DNA of 64,000 bases, taken from Parafrigoribacterium_A soli (GTDB taxonomy: Bacteria; Actinomycetota; Actinomycetes; Actinomycetales; Microbacteriaceae). Made by a program: the position numbers and the translations under genes. Below the pieces are notes generated by a model. The model saw only the letters and a program-made list of their open reading frames with translations. It was not told the origin of the DNA and did not search any database. The stretch covers positions 124,001 through 188,000 of the forward strand of contig NZ_JBELNZ010000001.1 in the NCBI RefSeq assembly GCF_040227235.1, read 5' to 3'. The first letter of the stretch is position 1; each line of letters starts with the position of its first letter. Shown in pieces: positions 55,193-64,000 of the stretch.

Positions 55193-55813
55193 ATGCCCAA
55201 CAACACTGACCGTCTCGTCTGGATCGACTGCGAAATGACGGGACTGGATGTGGGGATCGACGAGCTCGTCGAGGTGGCCGTCGTCATCACCGACTTCGAA
55301 CTGAACATTCTCGATCCGGGATTCGACATCGTCATCAAGCCGGCGCAGGCGGCGATGGACAACATGGGCGAGTTCGTGCGCACGATGCACACCGAGTCCG
55401 GTCTTCTCGAGGCGATCCCCGACGGGGTGACTCTGGCCGAGGCGGAAACCGCCGTGCTCGACTACATCAAGACCCTCGTGCCCGGTGAAAAGCAGGCACC
55501 ACTCGCGGGTAACACGATCGGCACGGATCGCACCTTCCTCGCGAAGTACATGCCGCTCGTCGATGGCCACCTGCACTACCGCAGCGTCGATGTCTCGTCG
55601 ATCAAGGAACTCTCCCGCCGCTGGTTCCCCCGCGTCTACTTCAACGCCCCGGCGAAGAACGGCGGACACCGGGCCCTCGCGGACATCCTCGAGTCGATCC
55701 GCGAACTCGAGTACTACCGCCGCGCCGTGTTCACCGCAGATCCGGGCCCGAGCACGGACCAGGTTCAGGCGATCTCGGCCGAGGTGATCGAGGGATTCGC
55801 CAAGCACCTGTGA
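55193..55813 (+). CDS. orn: Oligoribonuclease
   Basis: 206-residue DEDDh 3'-5' exonuclease that finishes RNA decay by cleaving di- and short oligoribonucleotides. 'LVWIDCEMTGLDVGIDELVE' (DxE), 'GNTIGTDRTFLAKYMPLVDG' region, and 'HRALADILESIRELEYYR' with the final His/Asp are all present. Full length, starts ATG at 55193. Essential in many actinobacteria. Confidence 0.96.
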   Translation: MPNNTDRLVWIDCEMTGLDVGIDELVEVAVVITDFELNILDPGFDIVIKPAQAAMDNMGEFVRTMHTESGLLEAIPDGVTLAEAETAVLDYIKTLVPGEKQAPLAGNTIGTDRTFLAKYMPLVDGHLHYRSVDVSSIKELSRRWFPRVYFNAPAKNGGHRALADILESIRELEYYRRAVFTADPGPSTDQVQAISAEVIEGFAKHL

Positions 55814-55861
55814 CGCCGCCGCGGGCAGTCACGACAGCGCGGGCACCGCGCCGTGAGAGGG

Positions 55862-55890
55862 TGACCACAATCACCCTCGGGCTGTATTAG
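55862..55890 (+). promoter_or_regulatory. Candidate tRNA-His promoter
   Basis: -35-like TGACCA (55862-55867), 17-base spacer, -10-like TATTAG (55885-55890), about 30 bases before the mature tRNA. Matches to the housekeeping consensus are partial. Confidence 0.4.
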
Positions 55891-55921
55891 ACTCGTCAGG
55901 CTGCCTCCTAGAGGTCGGTAT

Positions 55922-55998
55922 GGTGGTCGTAGCTCAGTTGGTAGAGCGCTGGCTTGTGGAGCCGGATGCCGCGGGTTCGAGCCCCGTCGATCACCCCA
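55922..55998 (+). tRNA. tRNA-His (anticodon GTG)
   Basis: Cloverleaf with the histidine-specific extra G at -1 paired to C73: acceptor GTGGTCG with CGATCAC, D arm TAGCTCAGTTGGTAGAGC, anticodon stem-loop CTGGC-TTGTGGA-GCCGG, T arm GCGGGTTCGAGCCCCGT with one weak pair, and encoded CCA. Confidence 0.95.
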
Positions 55999-56012
55999 GT
56001 TTTCACCACAGG

Positions 56013-56042
56013 AATGGCCTCGCTTCGTGCGGGGCCATTTCT
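56013..56042 (+). terminator. Rho-independent terminator after tRNA-His
   Basis: Stem AATGGCCTCGC / GCGGGGCCATT (11 bp including one G-T pair) around a TTCGT loop, followed by TTTCTC. Lies 15 bases after the tRNA. Confidence 0.85.
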
Positions 56043-56506
56043 CATGTGCGAGCGTCCCGCGCCGAACTCAGGGTCTGCTCGCTCCAGGCCCGGATGGCCT
56101 CGACCTGACCGACGGTCGCACGATCAAAGAAAAGGCGACGCACGTTCGTGTCGTGCACGCGAACGGCCGCAGCGGCTATCTCTCTGCCTTCGCGGCTCAG
56201 GCTGATGGCGGTTCTGCGACCGGGTGCTCCTGACTCGGCTCGCGAGACGAAGCCGCGTCGCTCCATCCGGCTGAGCAGATGCGAGACGCGGCTCTTCTCC
56301 CAGCGGAGAGTCGTGGCGAGATCTCCGACCCGAAGCGTCGCTTCCGGCGCATCCTGCAAAGTGAGAAGGATGCTGAACTCCGCCTTCGACACTCCCACCT
56401 CCGCCTGCAGGGAACGGTCGACCTCGGCGGCGAGCGCTCGCTGCGCCTCCATCCAGGTGCGCCACAACTCCCACTCTGATGCGGAAAGTGTGCGCGTCTC
56501 GGACAT
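56042..56506 (-). CDS. MarR-family regulator of the adjacent FMN reductase
   Basis: 154 residues. Winged helix: 'EATLRVGDLATTLRWEKSRV', 'SHLLSRMERRGFVSRAESG', 'GRRTAISLSREGREIAAAAV'. The divergent gene is a flavin reductase, and two identical-type 18-bp operators lie between, 20 and 48 bases from its start codon. Likely controls both genes in response to an oxidant or quinone-like compound (inference). Confidence 0.9.
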   Translation of the reverse strand: MSETRTLSASEWELWRTWMEAQRALAAEVDRSLQAEVGVSKAEFSILLTLQDAPEATLRVGDLATTLRWEKSRVSHLLSRMERRGFVSRAESGAPGRRTAISLSREGREIAAAAVRVHDTNVRRLFFDRATVGQVEAIRAWSEQTLSSARDART

Positions 56507-56526
56507 GAGGAGAGTCTAGGCCTGAT

Positions 56527-56544
56527 GAGTTGACACGACAACTC
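56527..56544. promoter_or_regulatory. MarR operator 1, GAGTTG-N6-CAACTC
   Basis: Perfect 6-bp inverted repeat in the MarR/FMN-reductase divergent region. Shares GAGTTGAC at its left with the second copy 28 bp away. Confidence 0.75.
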
Positions 56545-56554
56545 TTGCAACCTA

Positions 56555-56572
56555 GAGTTGACGCATCAACTC
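56555..56572. promoter_or_regulatory. MarR operator 2, GAGTTGA-N4-TCAACTC
   Basis: Perfect 7-bp inverted repeat with a 4-base centre, ending one base before the AAGGAAGG ribosome site of the FMN-reductase gene. Binding here would block both transcription and access to the leader. Confidence 0.75.
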
Positions 56573-56585
56573 AAGGAAGGCTCCC

Positions 56586-57161
56586 GTGTCCCCTCGCATC
56601 GCAATCATTCTCGGCAGCACTCGGCCCGGGCGTCGTGGCGAGTCGCTCGCCTCCTGGCTCCTGACAGCGGCAAGGAGCCACGGTGGAGCGGACTTCTCGC
56701 TCGTGGATCTCGCCGACCATCCGCTCGGCAATCTCGACGAACCGGGCAATCCAGCACACGGTCGCTACTCGCACCAGCACACGCACGACTGGTCGCACCT
56801 CATCGACGGCTTCGACGGATTCGTGTTTGTCGTGCCCGAGTACAACCACTCGATTCCCGGGGCGCTGAAGAACGCCCTCGACTACGTGTACCGGGAGTGG
56901 AACAACAAGGCTGCGGGCATCGTCAGCTACGGCGGATGGGCGGCGGGGGTGCGCGCCGCGGAGGCGCTTCGACTCATCCTCGCCGAGCTGCAGGTGGCGA
57001 CCGTGCGGGCCCAGCCGGCGGTCGACACGCACACCGGCTTCGAACCGCAGGGCTTCGTGCCACCCGCGGCATTGCCTGCCGCGGTCGATACGATGCTCGA
57101 CCAGCTCATCCCGTGGTCTCGCGCCCTCGGCGCGGTGCGGGCGGAGCAGCCCAGCGGATGA
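56586..57161 (+). CDS. NADPH-dependent FMN reductase-family protein
   Basis: 191 residues of flavodoxin fold. 'IAIILGSTRPGRRGESLASW' binds the FMN phosphate, and 'FVVPEYNHSIPGALKNALDY' and 'KAAGIVSYGGWAAG' are family markers (quinone or azo-type NAD(P)H reductases). GTG start with AAGGAAGG upstream. Paired with the divergent MarR gene. Confidence 0.92.
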   Translation: MSPRIAIILGSTRPGRRGESLASWLLTAARSHGGADFSLVDLADHPLGNLDEPGNPAHGRYSHQHTHDWSHLIDGFDGFVFVVPEYNHSIPGALKNALDYVYREWNNKAAGIVSYGGWAAGVRAAEALRLILAELQVATVRAQPAVDTHTGFEPQGFVPPAALPAAVDTMLDQLIPWSRALGAVRAEQPSG

Positions 57162-57194
57162 GCCACACCGGCCGCCATGTGTCAGGCTGGAGTC

Positions 57195-57479
57195 ATGCCC
57201 CAGACTCTCGAGCGCACAGAATTGCGTGAGCAGACGGTCATCGAGACCCCGTGGGTCACGATCGTGTGGAACGACCCGGTCAACCTCATGAACTACGTCT
57301 CGTACGTGTTCCGCAGTTACTTCGGCTTCTCCCGCGAGGAGGCCGACCGACGGATGCTGCAGGTGCACAACGACGGACGCTCGGTCGTTGCGACCGGGCC
57401 GCGCGAGGAGATGGAACGCCACGTCGAGGCGATGCACGGCTACGGACTGCTCGCGACAGTCGCCAGGGCCGACTCGTGA
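57195..57479 (+). CDS. clpS: ATP-dependent Clp protease adaptor ClpS
   Basis: 94 residues. N-end-rule adaptor that delivers substrates to ClpC/ClpA-ClpP. 'TIVWNDPVNLMNYVSYVFRS' and 'YFGFSREEADRRMLQVHNDG' with 'EEMERHVEAMHGYGLLATV' are the binding pocket and core. ATG at 57195 behind GGAG. GTGA overlap with the DUF2017 gene. Confidence 0.94.
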   Translation: MPQTLERTELREQTVIETPWVTIVWNDPVNLMNYVSYVFRSYFGFSREEADRRMLQVHNDGRSVVATGPREEMERHVEAMHGYGLLATVARADS

Positions 57480-57979
57480 GGGCATTCCGCCCCGAGCCGG
57501 ACGGCACGATCTCGGCCGAACTGACCATCGACGAGGTCGCAATTCTTCTCGACCTCGCCTCGCAATTCTCCGAACTGCTGCGCCAGCGCCCCGCGGACGA
57601 CGCGGCGCTCGACCGCCTGCTCCCCGACGCCTATCCGGATGACGGCGAGGCTTCCGCGGAATTCAGGCGATTCACCGCGGATGGCCTCGTCGATCGCAAA
57701 CTCGCCACGGCATCCGTGCTGCTCGCGTCGATTCGAGACGCCGTCGCGGAGACGGCGGCGGCGGGAGCCGGGCAGGAGCAGGACACGCTGCTGCGTCTCG
57801 ACGCGGCAGCCGCGCAGTCCTGGCTGACGGCGATCGGCGACCTGCGGCTGACGATCGCGTCGCGGCTAGGAATCGAAGAGGACGGCGACGCCGGCGATCC
57901 AGGCGAGGCGATGACCGAGGTCTACGACTGGCTGGGCTTCGTGCAGGGCTCTCTCGTCGATGCGCTGGATGGTGCATGA
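57476..57979 (+). CDS. DUF2017-family protein
   Basis: 167 residues, helical, rich in Asp and Ala. Actinobacterial family nearly always encoded directly after clpS; function unknown, and the tight coupling suggests a part in Clp-dependent proteolysis (inference). GTG start at 57476 overlaps clpS and ATGA overlap leads into the metallopeptidase-like gene. Confidence 0.85.
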   Translation: MRAFRPEPDGTISAELTIDEVAILLDLASQFSELLRQRPADDAALDRLLPDAYPDDGEASAEFRRFTADGLVDRKLATASVLLASIRDAVAETAAAGAGQEQDTLLRLDAAAAQSWLTAIGDLRLTIASRLGIEEDGDAGDPGEAMTEVYDWLGFVQGSLVDALDGA

Positions 57980-58332
57980 GCGTGCACGACGTCGATGCCG
58001 AGGAGTTCGAACGGCTCGTGATCGCCGAACTCGACCTGCTGCCCGACGACATGATGGACGGGCTGGAGAACGTGTCGTTCACGGTCGAAGACCTGCCGGA
58101 CGACGGCAACGAGCACCTGCTCGGGCTCTATCACGGCATCGCGCTCACCGAGCGCGACAACTACGGCTACGGCGAGCTACCCGACCTCATCACGCTCTAC
58201 CGGGTGCCCCTGCTGGCGGTGAGCCGCGACCTTGAGGAGCTCAAGCGCGAGATACACGTGACCCTCGTGCACGAGATCGGCCACTTCTACGGGCTCGACG
58301 ACGACGCGCTGCACCATCTCGGCTGGGCCTGA
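57976..58332 (+). CDS. Zincin-like metallopeptidase family protein
   Basis: 118 residues with the metal-binding 'VTLVHEIGHFYGLDDDALHH' (HExxH, third His/Asp downstream). Actinobacterial minimal zincin type (DUF1025); probable peptidase, substrate unknown. Follows DUF2017 with a 4-nt overlap, so clpS-DUF2017-zincin is one operon. Confidence 0.88.
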   Translation: MSVHDVDAEEFERLVIAELDLLPDDMMDGLENVSFTVEDLPDDGNEHLLGLYHGIALTERDNYGYGELPDLITLYRVPLLAVSRDLEELKREIHVTLVHEIGHFYGLDDDALHHLGWA

Positions 58333-58377
58333 GGCTCACGGTTCCTCGCGCCACACCCTTCGTCGCCGCGTGCGAAC

Positions 58378-58953
58378 TCAGGCGCCGGCGACCGTGCGGC
58401 CGTCGACGACGAAGTCGGCGAGAGACCGCGGATGTTCGCGACCGATGAACTCGCGCTCCTGAGCCGCCCAGCGGTCCCAGAACGGCCGGTAGGCCTCTCC
58501 GTCGCGGGCAAGCGCACGACGCTTGCGTTCCTGCGAGTCGAGCTCCACCCAGAGAGCGAAACTGGCCAACGCACGATGGGAACGGCTCAGGGCGCCGCAG
58601 CCCTCGATGAGCACGGGGCGCGACGCGTCGACCGGGTGCCATTCGGCAGGGGCATCCGCGGTCCAGTCCCAACGCTGCCAGCGCGCCTCTGCGCCGCGCG
58701 CGAGCGGCTCGAGCACGTTCTCGCGCAATTGCTCGCTCGCCGCCTCGAGCCCGTCCCAGCCAGGGTAGATGTCCTCCAGGCGCACCAGGGACACCCCGCC
58801 CGGATAGGCCGCCGCGATCGCGACGGCGAGCGTCGTCTTGCCCGAGCCGGAGCGGCCGTCGAGCAACACGACGGGGCGGGCGGCGGATGCGGCGATGCGG
58901 TGCACGAGCGCGTCGACATCCGCGGGCACGGCATTCGGGTCGGCGTCAGGCAA
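58378..58953 (-). CDS. P-loop kinase-like protein (uridine-kinase/shikimate-kinase type)
   Basis: 191 residues with Walker A 'VLLDGRSGSGKTTLAVAIAA' near residue 30 and 'PVLIEGCGALSRSHRALASF' as the second strand. Resembles actinobacterial ATP-binding proteins annotated as uridine kinase-like; the phosphate acceptor is unknown. Overlaps the ykoC stop by 8 bases and reads the same way, so it may be the tail of the thiamine-precursor operon. Confidence 0.78.
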   Translation of the reverse strand: MPDADPNAVPADVDALVHRIAASAARPVVLLDGRSGSGKTTLAVAIAAAYPGGVSLVRLEDIYPGWDGLEAASEQLRENVLEPLARGAEARWQRWDWTADAPAEWHPVDASRPVLIEGCGALSRSHRALASFALWVELDSQERKRRALARDGEAYRPFWDRWAAQEREFIGREHPRSLADFVVDGRTVAGA

Positions 58954-59728
58954 GCACGAACTCCCAGCTCCCGAGCGAGACCGCGACCGCGATCGCGATC
59001 ACCGCGATGGCCACACCGATGCCGATCATGAACAGTTCGCGAGCGCCGAAGGGCGACGGGCGGGCCCAACTCCTTGGGATGTCGGAGCCGAAACCCTTCG
59101 CCTCCATCGCCGTGGCGAGCTTGCTGCCGCGGCGCACCGCGATGACGAGCAGCGCGAAGGCCTGACCACCGAAGCGGCGTACCCGGCCGCTGTCGCCCAC
59201 CCCGCGCGCGCGACGCGCGAAGGCGAGCTGCCGCCAGTCCTCGATGAGTACTCCTACGAGGCGCAGCGCGGCAAGGCCGCCGAGGACGAAGCGCGAGGGC
59301 AGACGCAGCACCTGGCTCAGCCCATCCGCCAGGTCAGTCGGGTCGGTCGTGGCAAACAGCACGATGCCCGGCAGGCCGATCGCGAGGATGCGCAGCGCGA
59401 TCGCCACGCCGAGCGTGAGGGAACCGTCGGTCACGCTCACGAAGCCGAGCTGCCACAGGATCGCACCGTCGTCGCGGCCGTACAGCACAGTTGTGATTCC
59501 CGCGAGGGGGGCGGCGATCCAGAGCGGTGCGGTGCGCAGGGCCAACGTGCGCAGGCTCAGTCCACCCCAGAACAGCAGAACGGCCTCAAGACCGAGCGCC
59601 ACCGCCGCCGAAATCCAGTCGATGGAGAGCAGCAGGGCGACGCTCAGGATCACCGCTGCCAGAAGCTTCGCGACGGGATTGATCCTCGCGACCGCAGACG
59701 CGGCGATGGTGGGCGTGACCACGCTCAT
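58946..59728 (-). CDS. ykoC: ECF transporter transmembrane subunit (YkoC/CbiQ-like)
   Basis: 260 residues with five or six hydrophobic segments and the coupling-helix motif 'LAFARRARGVGDSGRVRRF' of ECF T components, plus 'SKLATAMEAKGFG'. Joins the ATPase to the substrate-binding S protein. ATG at 59728 overlaps the ykoD stop (ATGA). Confidence 0.92.
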   Translation of the reverse strand: MSVVTPTIAASAVARINPVAKLLAAVILSVALLLSIDWISAAVALGLEAVLLFWGGLSLRTLALRTAPLWIAAPLAGITTVLYGRDDGAILWQLGFVSVTDGSLTLGVAIALRILAIGLPGIVLFATTDPTDLADGLSQVLRLPSRFVLGGLAALRLVGVLIEDWRQLAFARRARGVGDSGRVRRFGGQAFALLVIAVRRGSKLATAMEAKGFGSDIPRSWARPSPFGARELFMIGIGVAIAVIAIAVAVSLGSWEFVLA

Positions 59729-61263
59729 CGGCTGACCACCGCGGCCGTTGCGCCGAGGAACGCCGAGTGCGCCCCGAGTCTCGGTTCGAGACGCAGCTCC
59801 ACGTCGGCGAGCGCGTCGACGAAGTCGGCATCGTGAGTGACGGCCACGACGGCGCTCCCCGCTTCGAGCAGTTCCGCGAGCAGTGCGACCAGCTCCTGCC
59901 AGGTGCGAGAATCCTGCCCGAAGGTGGGCTCGTCGAGCACGAGCACTCGCGGAGCCGTGGCGAGCACGGTGGCCACCGAGAGCCGCCGCTTCTCGCCGCC
60001 GGAGAGGGTGAAGGGGTTCGCCCCGGCGAGCGCGTCGAGCCGCAGTCGCGCCAGCAGCCGATCGACCCGCTCGGACACCTCGGCATCGGCGAGCCCCAGG
60101 GCTCGCGGGCCTATCGCCAGCTCGGCGCGCACCGTGGCCGCCAAAAACTGGTGCTCGGGGTTCTGGAACACGGTGCCGATGCGGGTGAGCAACTGGCGCG
60201 ACTTCCACGCGTGCGGGTGCGGTCCCGCGCCGCCGGCGAGCGAGTCACTCGCCTCGACAGAGCCGGATGCCGGCGGCAGCAGTCCCGCGAGCGTGAGAGC
60301 GAGGGTGGATTTTCCCGCCCCGTTCACCCCTGTGATCGCGGTGGCGAGCCCAGCGTCGACGGACAGGGCGATGCCCGCGGTCTGGACCTCGGCATCCGGC
60401 TGCCTGCGGCGAGCAGGGCGCCCGATGCCGAGGGAGGCCGCGGTGAGGAGGTTGTCACGGGCTGGCGCGGTGCCCGGCACGCGCGAGGGCAGGCGCGGGG
60501 GGAACCCGGGCACCCACACCCCGGCGGCGGCGAGCCGCTCCCCCTCGGCGGACAGCACTCTGCCCGTCGGCCCGTCGGCAAGAATGCCGCCGCCGGCGCC
60601 CAGCACGATCACACGGTCCACGAGGTCGGCCCACACCGAGACCCGGTGTTCGATCACGACGAGGGTCGTCATCCGGTCCTCGACGGCGCGGGCCACCGAG
60701 TCGCGCACCTCCGCGATGCCCTCGGGGTCGAGATTGGCGGTCGGCTCGTCGAGCAGGAGCAGCCCCGGCCGCATCGCGAGCGCGCCCGCGAGGGCGAGGC
60801 GCTGCTTCTGGCCGCCGCTCAGCGAGGAACTGGGGTGATCGAGGGGAAGGCCGAGCCCGACAGCGTCGAGAGCGGAGCCGACCCGGCGCCAGATCTCCTC
60901 CCGCGGAAGACCGAGGTTCTCGCATCCGAAGGCCACGTCGTCACCGACGCGGGCGAGCACGACCTGCGAGTCCGGGTCCTGCAGCACGAGGCCCGTTCGA
61001 CCGCGCGCCTCCGCCGGCGGTCGTCCGTCGACCAGAAGTTCGCCCTCCTGGTCTCCGTCGTCGTCTCCGCCGAGTACGCCGGCCAGGGCGCTCAGCAGCG
61101 TCGACTTGCCCGCTCCGGATGCGCCGAGCAGCAGCACCCGCTCCCCCGGTTCGATCTCGAAGTCGAGCCCGGAGACGGCGGGTCGCAGCCGCCCAGCGTG
61201 GCGCCAGCCCCACCCGCGGGCGCTGACGAGAGCGCCCGCGGAGGGGGAACCGGAAGACGGCAC
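59725..61263 (-). CDS. ykoD: ECF transporter fused dual ATPase (YkoD-like)
   Basis: 512 residues: two ABC ATPase domains in one chain. Domain 1 'LLGASGAGKSTLLSALAG', 'LSGGQKQRLALAGALA', 'LLLLDEPTANLD'; domain 2 'TGVNGAGKSTLALTLAGLL', 'LSGGEKRRLSVATVLA', 'VLVLDEPTFGQD'. Normally EcfA and EcfA' are separate proteins; the fused form is the YkoD type. GTG at 61263 has no strong ribosome site and follows the ykoE stop by 2 bases. Confidence 0.93.
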   Translation of the reverse strand: MPSSGSPSAGALVSARGWGWRHAGRLRPAVSGLDFEIEPGERVLLLGASGAGKSTLLSALAGVLGGDDDGDQEGELLVDGRPPAEARGRTGLVLQDPDSQVVLARVGDDVAFGCENLGLPREEIWRRVGSALDAVGLGLPLDHPSSSLSGGQKQRLALAGALAMRPGLLLLDEPTANLDPEGIAEVRDSVARAVEDRMTTLVVIEHRVSVWADLVDRVIVLGAGGGILADGPTGRVLSAEGERLAAAGVWVPGFPPRLPSRVPGTAPARDNLLTAASLGIGRPARRRQPDAEVQTAGIALSVDAGLATAITGVNGAGKSTLALTLAGLLPPASGSVEASDSLAGGAGPHPHAWKSRQLLTRIGTVFQNPEHQFLAATVRAELAIGPRALGLADAEVSERVDRLLARLRLDALAGANPFTLSGGEKRRLSVATVLATAPRVLVLDEPTFGQDSRTWQELVALLAELLEAGSAVVAVTHDADFVDALADVELRLEPRLGAHSAFLGATAAVVSR

Positions 61264-61265
61264 GA

Positions 61266-61901
61266 TCAGACCGCTGCGGTGCTCTCGCGCCCCGCGGCGA
61301 ATCTACTGAGCGCGCCCGTCTTCGCGAGCCCGCGCACGGCCAGCCAGGAGAGCAACCCCGCGAGGAGGATGCCCGAGACCACCGCCGAGAAGAAGTAGAT
61401 GAGTTTGAAGCCGAATTCGAGCGCCGCATAGCTCGTGAAGCTCGTGTCGAGGATGCCCACGGCAACCCCGGCGCCCGCGCCCGCGATGAGTGCTGCCCCC
61501 AGACGCCAGCTGCCGTAGAGGAAGATCGCGAAGACGAGCTCGGCGCCGAGTCCCTCGATGAAGCCCCAGATCAGGGTCGAGAAGCCCCATTGCGTGCCGA
61601 TGAGCGCGGAGACGACCGCCGCGACGAGTTCGGTGAAGAGCGCAGCGCCGGGCTTGCGGATGACGAGACCGCCGAGAACGCCCGCGAAGAGCCATCCGCC
61701 CGCGAGCAGCCCCTCAAGGCCGGGCGTGAACGAGAGAAGGCCGCTGAGCGGGGTCCAGGCGAGACCCCAGGCCCAGAAGATGATGCCGCTCGCGACGCCG
61801 AGCACGCTCGCCACGACGATGTCGACCACCCGCCAGCGGTAGGTCGCGCGTCTCGCGAGAGGGGTTGGCGTTTCGGTGGTTGTGGTTGTGGTTGTCTGCA
61901 C
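61266..61901 (-). CDS. ykoE: ECF transporter substrate-binding S component (YkoE-like, thiamine precursor)
   Basis: 211 residues, about five or six membrane helices ('IVVASVLGVASGIIFWAWGL', 'LLAGGWLFAGVLGGLVIRKP', 'IAGAGAGVAVGILDTSFTS'). YkoE family, which binds hydroxymethylpyrimidine, a thiamine precursor; the TPP riboswitch upstream supports this. GTG at 61901 follows AAAGGG; longer readings would include the riboswitch and are rejected. The N-terminus has a seven-Thr run from an ACC/ACA repeat. Confidence 0.9.
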   Translation of the reverse strand: MQTTTTTTTETPTPLARRATYRWRVVDIVVASVLGVASGIIFWAWGLAWTPLSGLLSFTPGLEGLLAGGWLFAGVLGGLVIRKPGAALFTELVAAVVSALIGTQWGFSTLIWGFIEGLGAELVFAIFLYGSWRLGAALIAGAGAGVAVGILDTSFTSYAALEFGFKLIYFFSAVVSGILLAGLLSWLAVRGLAKTGALSRFAAGRESTAAV

Positions 61902-61937
61902 TTGTCGTGCCCTTTCGGTGAAAGAGGGCACGGGTGC

Positions 61938-61963
61938 GGGTTGCGACAGGATGTACGCGACCC
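61938..61963 (-). promoter_or_regulatory. Expression-platform hairpin of the TPP riboswitch
   Basis: 8-bp arms (GGGTTGCG and CGCGACCC, one mismatch) around 10 bases, between the aptamer and the GTG start. Could control termination or occlude the ribosome site at about 61912; no U-tract follows, so translational control is more likely. Confidence 0.5.
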
Positions 61964-61971
61964 GGAGAGAA

Positions 61972-62062
61972 TGCCTCCCTGCGCTGGCATGATCCAGATC
62001 AGGTTCGACGGTCGAAGCTTGGAGAAGCTTCCTCTCAGCCCGGCTCACCGGACTCCCGTGTT
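61972..62062 (-). ncRNA. TPP riboswitch (THI element)
   Basis: On the minus strand the aptamer shows CGGGAG, a GGTGAGCC hairpin with GGCTGAGAGG, and the conserved core ACCTGATCTGGATCATGCCA followed by GCGCAGGGA. All these are hallmarks of the thiamine-pyrophosphate riboswitch. It precedes ykoE-ykoD-ykoC and should switch the operon off when TPP is plentiful. Confidence 0.95.
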
Positions 62063-62070
62063 CACTGCCG

Positions 62071-62099
62071 AGTATAGTCGCGGGCTACTCCACCGGTTC
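62071..62099 (-). promoter_or_regulatory. Probable promoter of the TPP riboswitch transcript
   Basis: Minus-strand -10 TATACT (62076-62071), with a start about 62064 at the 5' edge of the aptamer. The expected -35 position (62099-62094, GAACCG) is a weak match and lies at the end of the neighbouring gene's coding region. Confidence 0.45.
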
Positions 62100-62537
62100 G
62101 AGGATGACGACCGGGATCTCGCGATCCGTCTTCAGTTGATAATCCGCGTAATCGGGGTAGATCCCGACCATCTTGTCCCACAGCGCGGGCTTCTCCTCCG
62201 CCGTCGCGGTGCGGGCGATCGCCGTCATCACGCGGTCCTTCACCTGGATGCGCACCTCGGGATTCGCCTTCAGGTTGAGGTACCAGATCGGATGCTTCGG
62301 GGCGCCGCCCATGGACGCCACGACCAGGTAGTTTCCGTCGACCTCACCGCAGATGAGCGCTGTGCGCTGCCAGAGGCCGGACTTGCGTCCCTTCACCGTG
62401 AGGAGCAGCAGCGGGGTTCCGCCACGAAAGTCGGGCTCCTCGCCGTTGGTCTCGAGATAGGCGCTGATCTGTTTCGCCACCCAGGGGGTGGGGCTGTCGA
62501 TGGGGTTATCCGGGCTGGATCCGGCAGGTTCAGTCAT
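62085..62537 (-). CDS. F420-type nitroreductase-family protein 2
   Basis: 150 residues of the DDN/FDOR split-barrel family: 'GGTPLLLLTVKGRKSGLWQR', 'TALICGEVDGNYLVVASMGG', 'APKHPIWYLNLKANPEVRIQ'. A second, distinct member beside the one at 26692. Cofactor F420 is a family inference. Ends 9 bases before the riboswitch promoter on the same strand. Confidence 0.86.
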   Translation of the reverse strand: MTEPAGSSPDNPIDSPTPWVAKQISAYLETNGEEPDFRGGTPLLLLTVKGRKSGLWQRTALICGEVDGNYLVVASMGGAPKHPIWYLNLKANPEVRIQVKDRVMTAIARTATAEEKPALWDKMVGIYPDYADYQLKTDREIPVVILEPVE

Positions 62538-62621
62538 CTTCCCAGCCTAACTTCGTAGTATTGCGCCGGAGGTTCTACCCCCGTAAGGGTGTCAGTTCGA
62601 CCCTCCCGGACGAGGAGAACG

Positions 62622-64000
<1,379 letters not shown>

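Overview
The window is a gene-dense, high-GC (about two thirds G+C by eye) actinobacterial chromosome segment, most likely from the family Microbacteriaceae. Support comes from GTG/ATG starts with ATGA/GTGA overlaps, an AccA1/AccD1/FadE/MaoC/CitE leucine operon of mycobacterial type, F420-type (DDN-like) flavin proteins, a ClpS-DUF2017-metallopeptidase run, and pairs of the small DUF7882-type proteins typical of this family. No phage, insertion sequence or CRISPR array was seen. No gene-free stretch exceeds 300 bases.

Layout. 1-1.3 kb: MscS channel (cut by the window edge) and a truncated haemoglobin. 1.4-6.5 kb: complete branched-chain amino-acid ABC importer (livJ-H-M-G-F, minus strand), with a 17-bp perfect hairpin between the binding-protein gene and the permease genes. 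6.7-12.9 kb: histidine utilisation operon hutH-U-G-I with a divergent IclR regulator. 12.9-19.8 kb: leucine-degradation operon (accD1-accA1-acyl-CoA dehydrogenase-maoC-citE) with a divergent TetR repressor and two matching palindromic operators. 21.2-24.7 kb: branched-chain 2-oxoacid dehydrogenase E1alpha/E1beta/E2. Import, oxidative decarboxylation and acyl-CoA breakdown of branched-chain amino acids are therefore nearly complete here; the E3 subunit is not in the window.

25-36.6 kb: assorted redox, thioesterase and housekeeping genes. They include an ECF sigma/anti-sigma pair divergent from a Rieske lipoprotein operon; both sides carry an identical TGAACC-N16-CGTGGT promoter. EttA, an SSB paralogue and an aldo/keto reductase follow. 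36.7-37.5 kb: a SigB/SigF-type stress sigma factor.

37.5-50.2 kb: the most unusual region, a heptose/glycan cluster in a presumed monoderm. It has GmhA (sedoheptulose-7-phosphate isomerase), GmhB (heptose bisphosphatase), two full-length HldE-type kinase/nucleotidyltransferases, three GT9 heptosyltransferase-family proteins, two GT4-type and one GT2-type glycosyltransferases, an SDR and an aldehyde dehydrogenase. No HldD epimerase is present. The genes suggest a nucleotide-activated D-glycero-D-manno-heptose that is transferred to a cell-surface glycan.

50.2-53.4 kb: small lineage-specific proteins, a tRNA-Arg(TCT), and a nearby duplicate of that tRNA's 3' half that resembles an integration scar. 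53.4-57.2 kb: two MarR-regulated genes with visible operators, oligoribonuclease, and tRNA-His with its terminator. 57.2-64 kb: clpS, DUF2017, a zincin-like protein, a TPP-riboswitch-controlled thiamine-precursor ECF transporter (ykoE-D-C), another F420-type protein and the start of glgX, cut by the window end.
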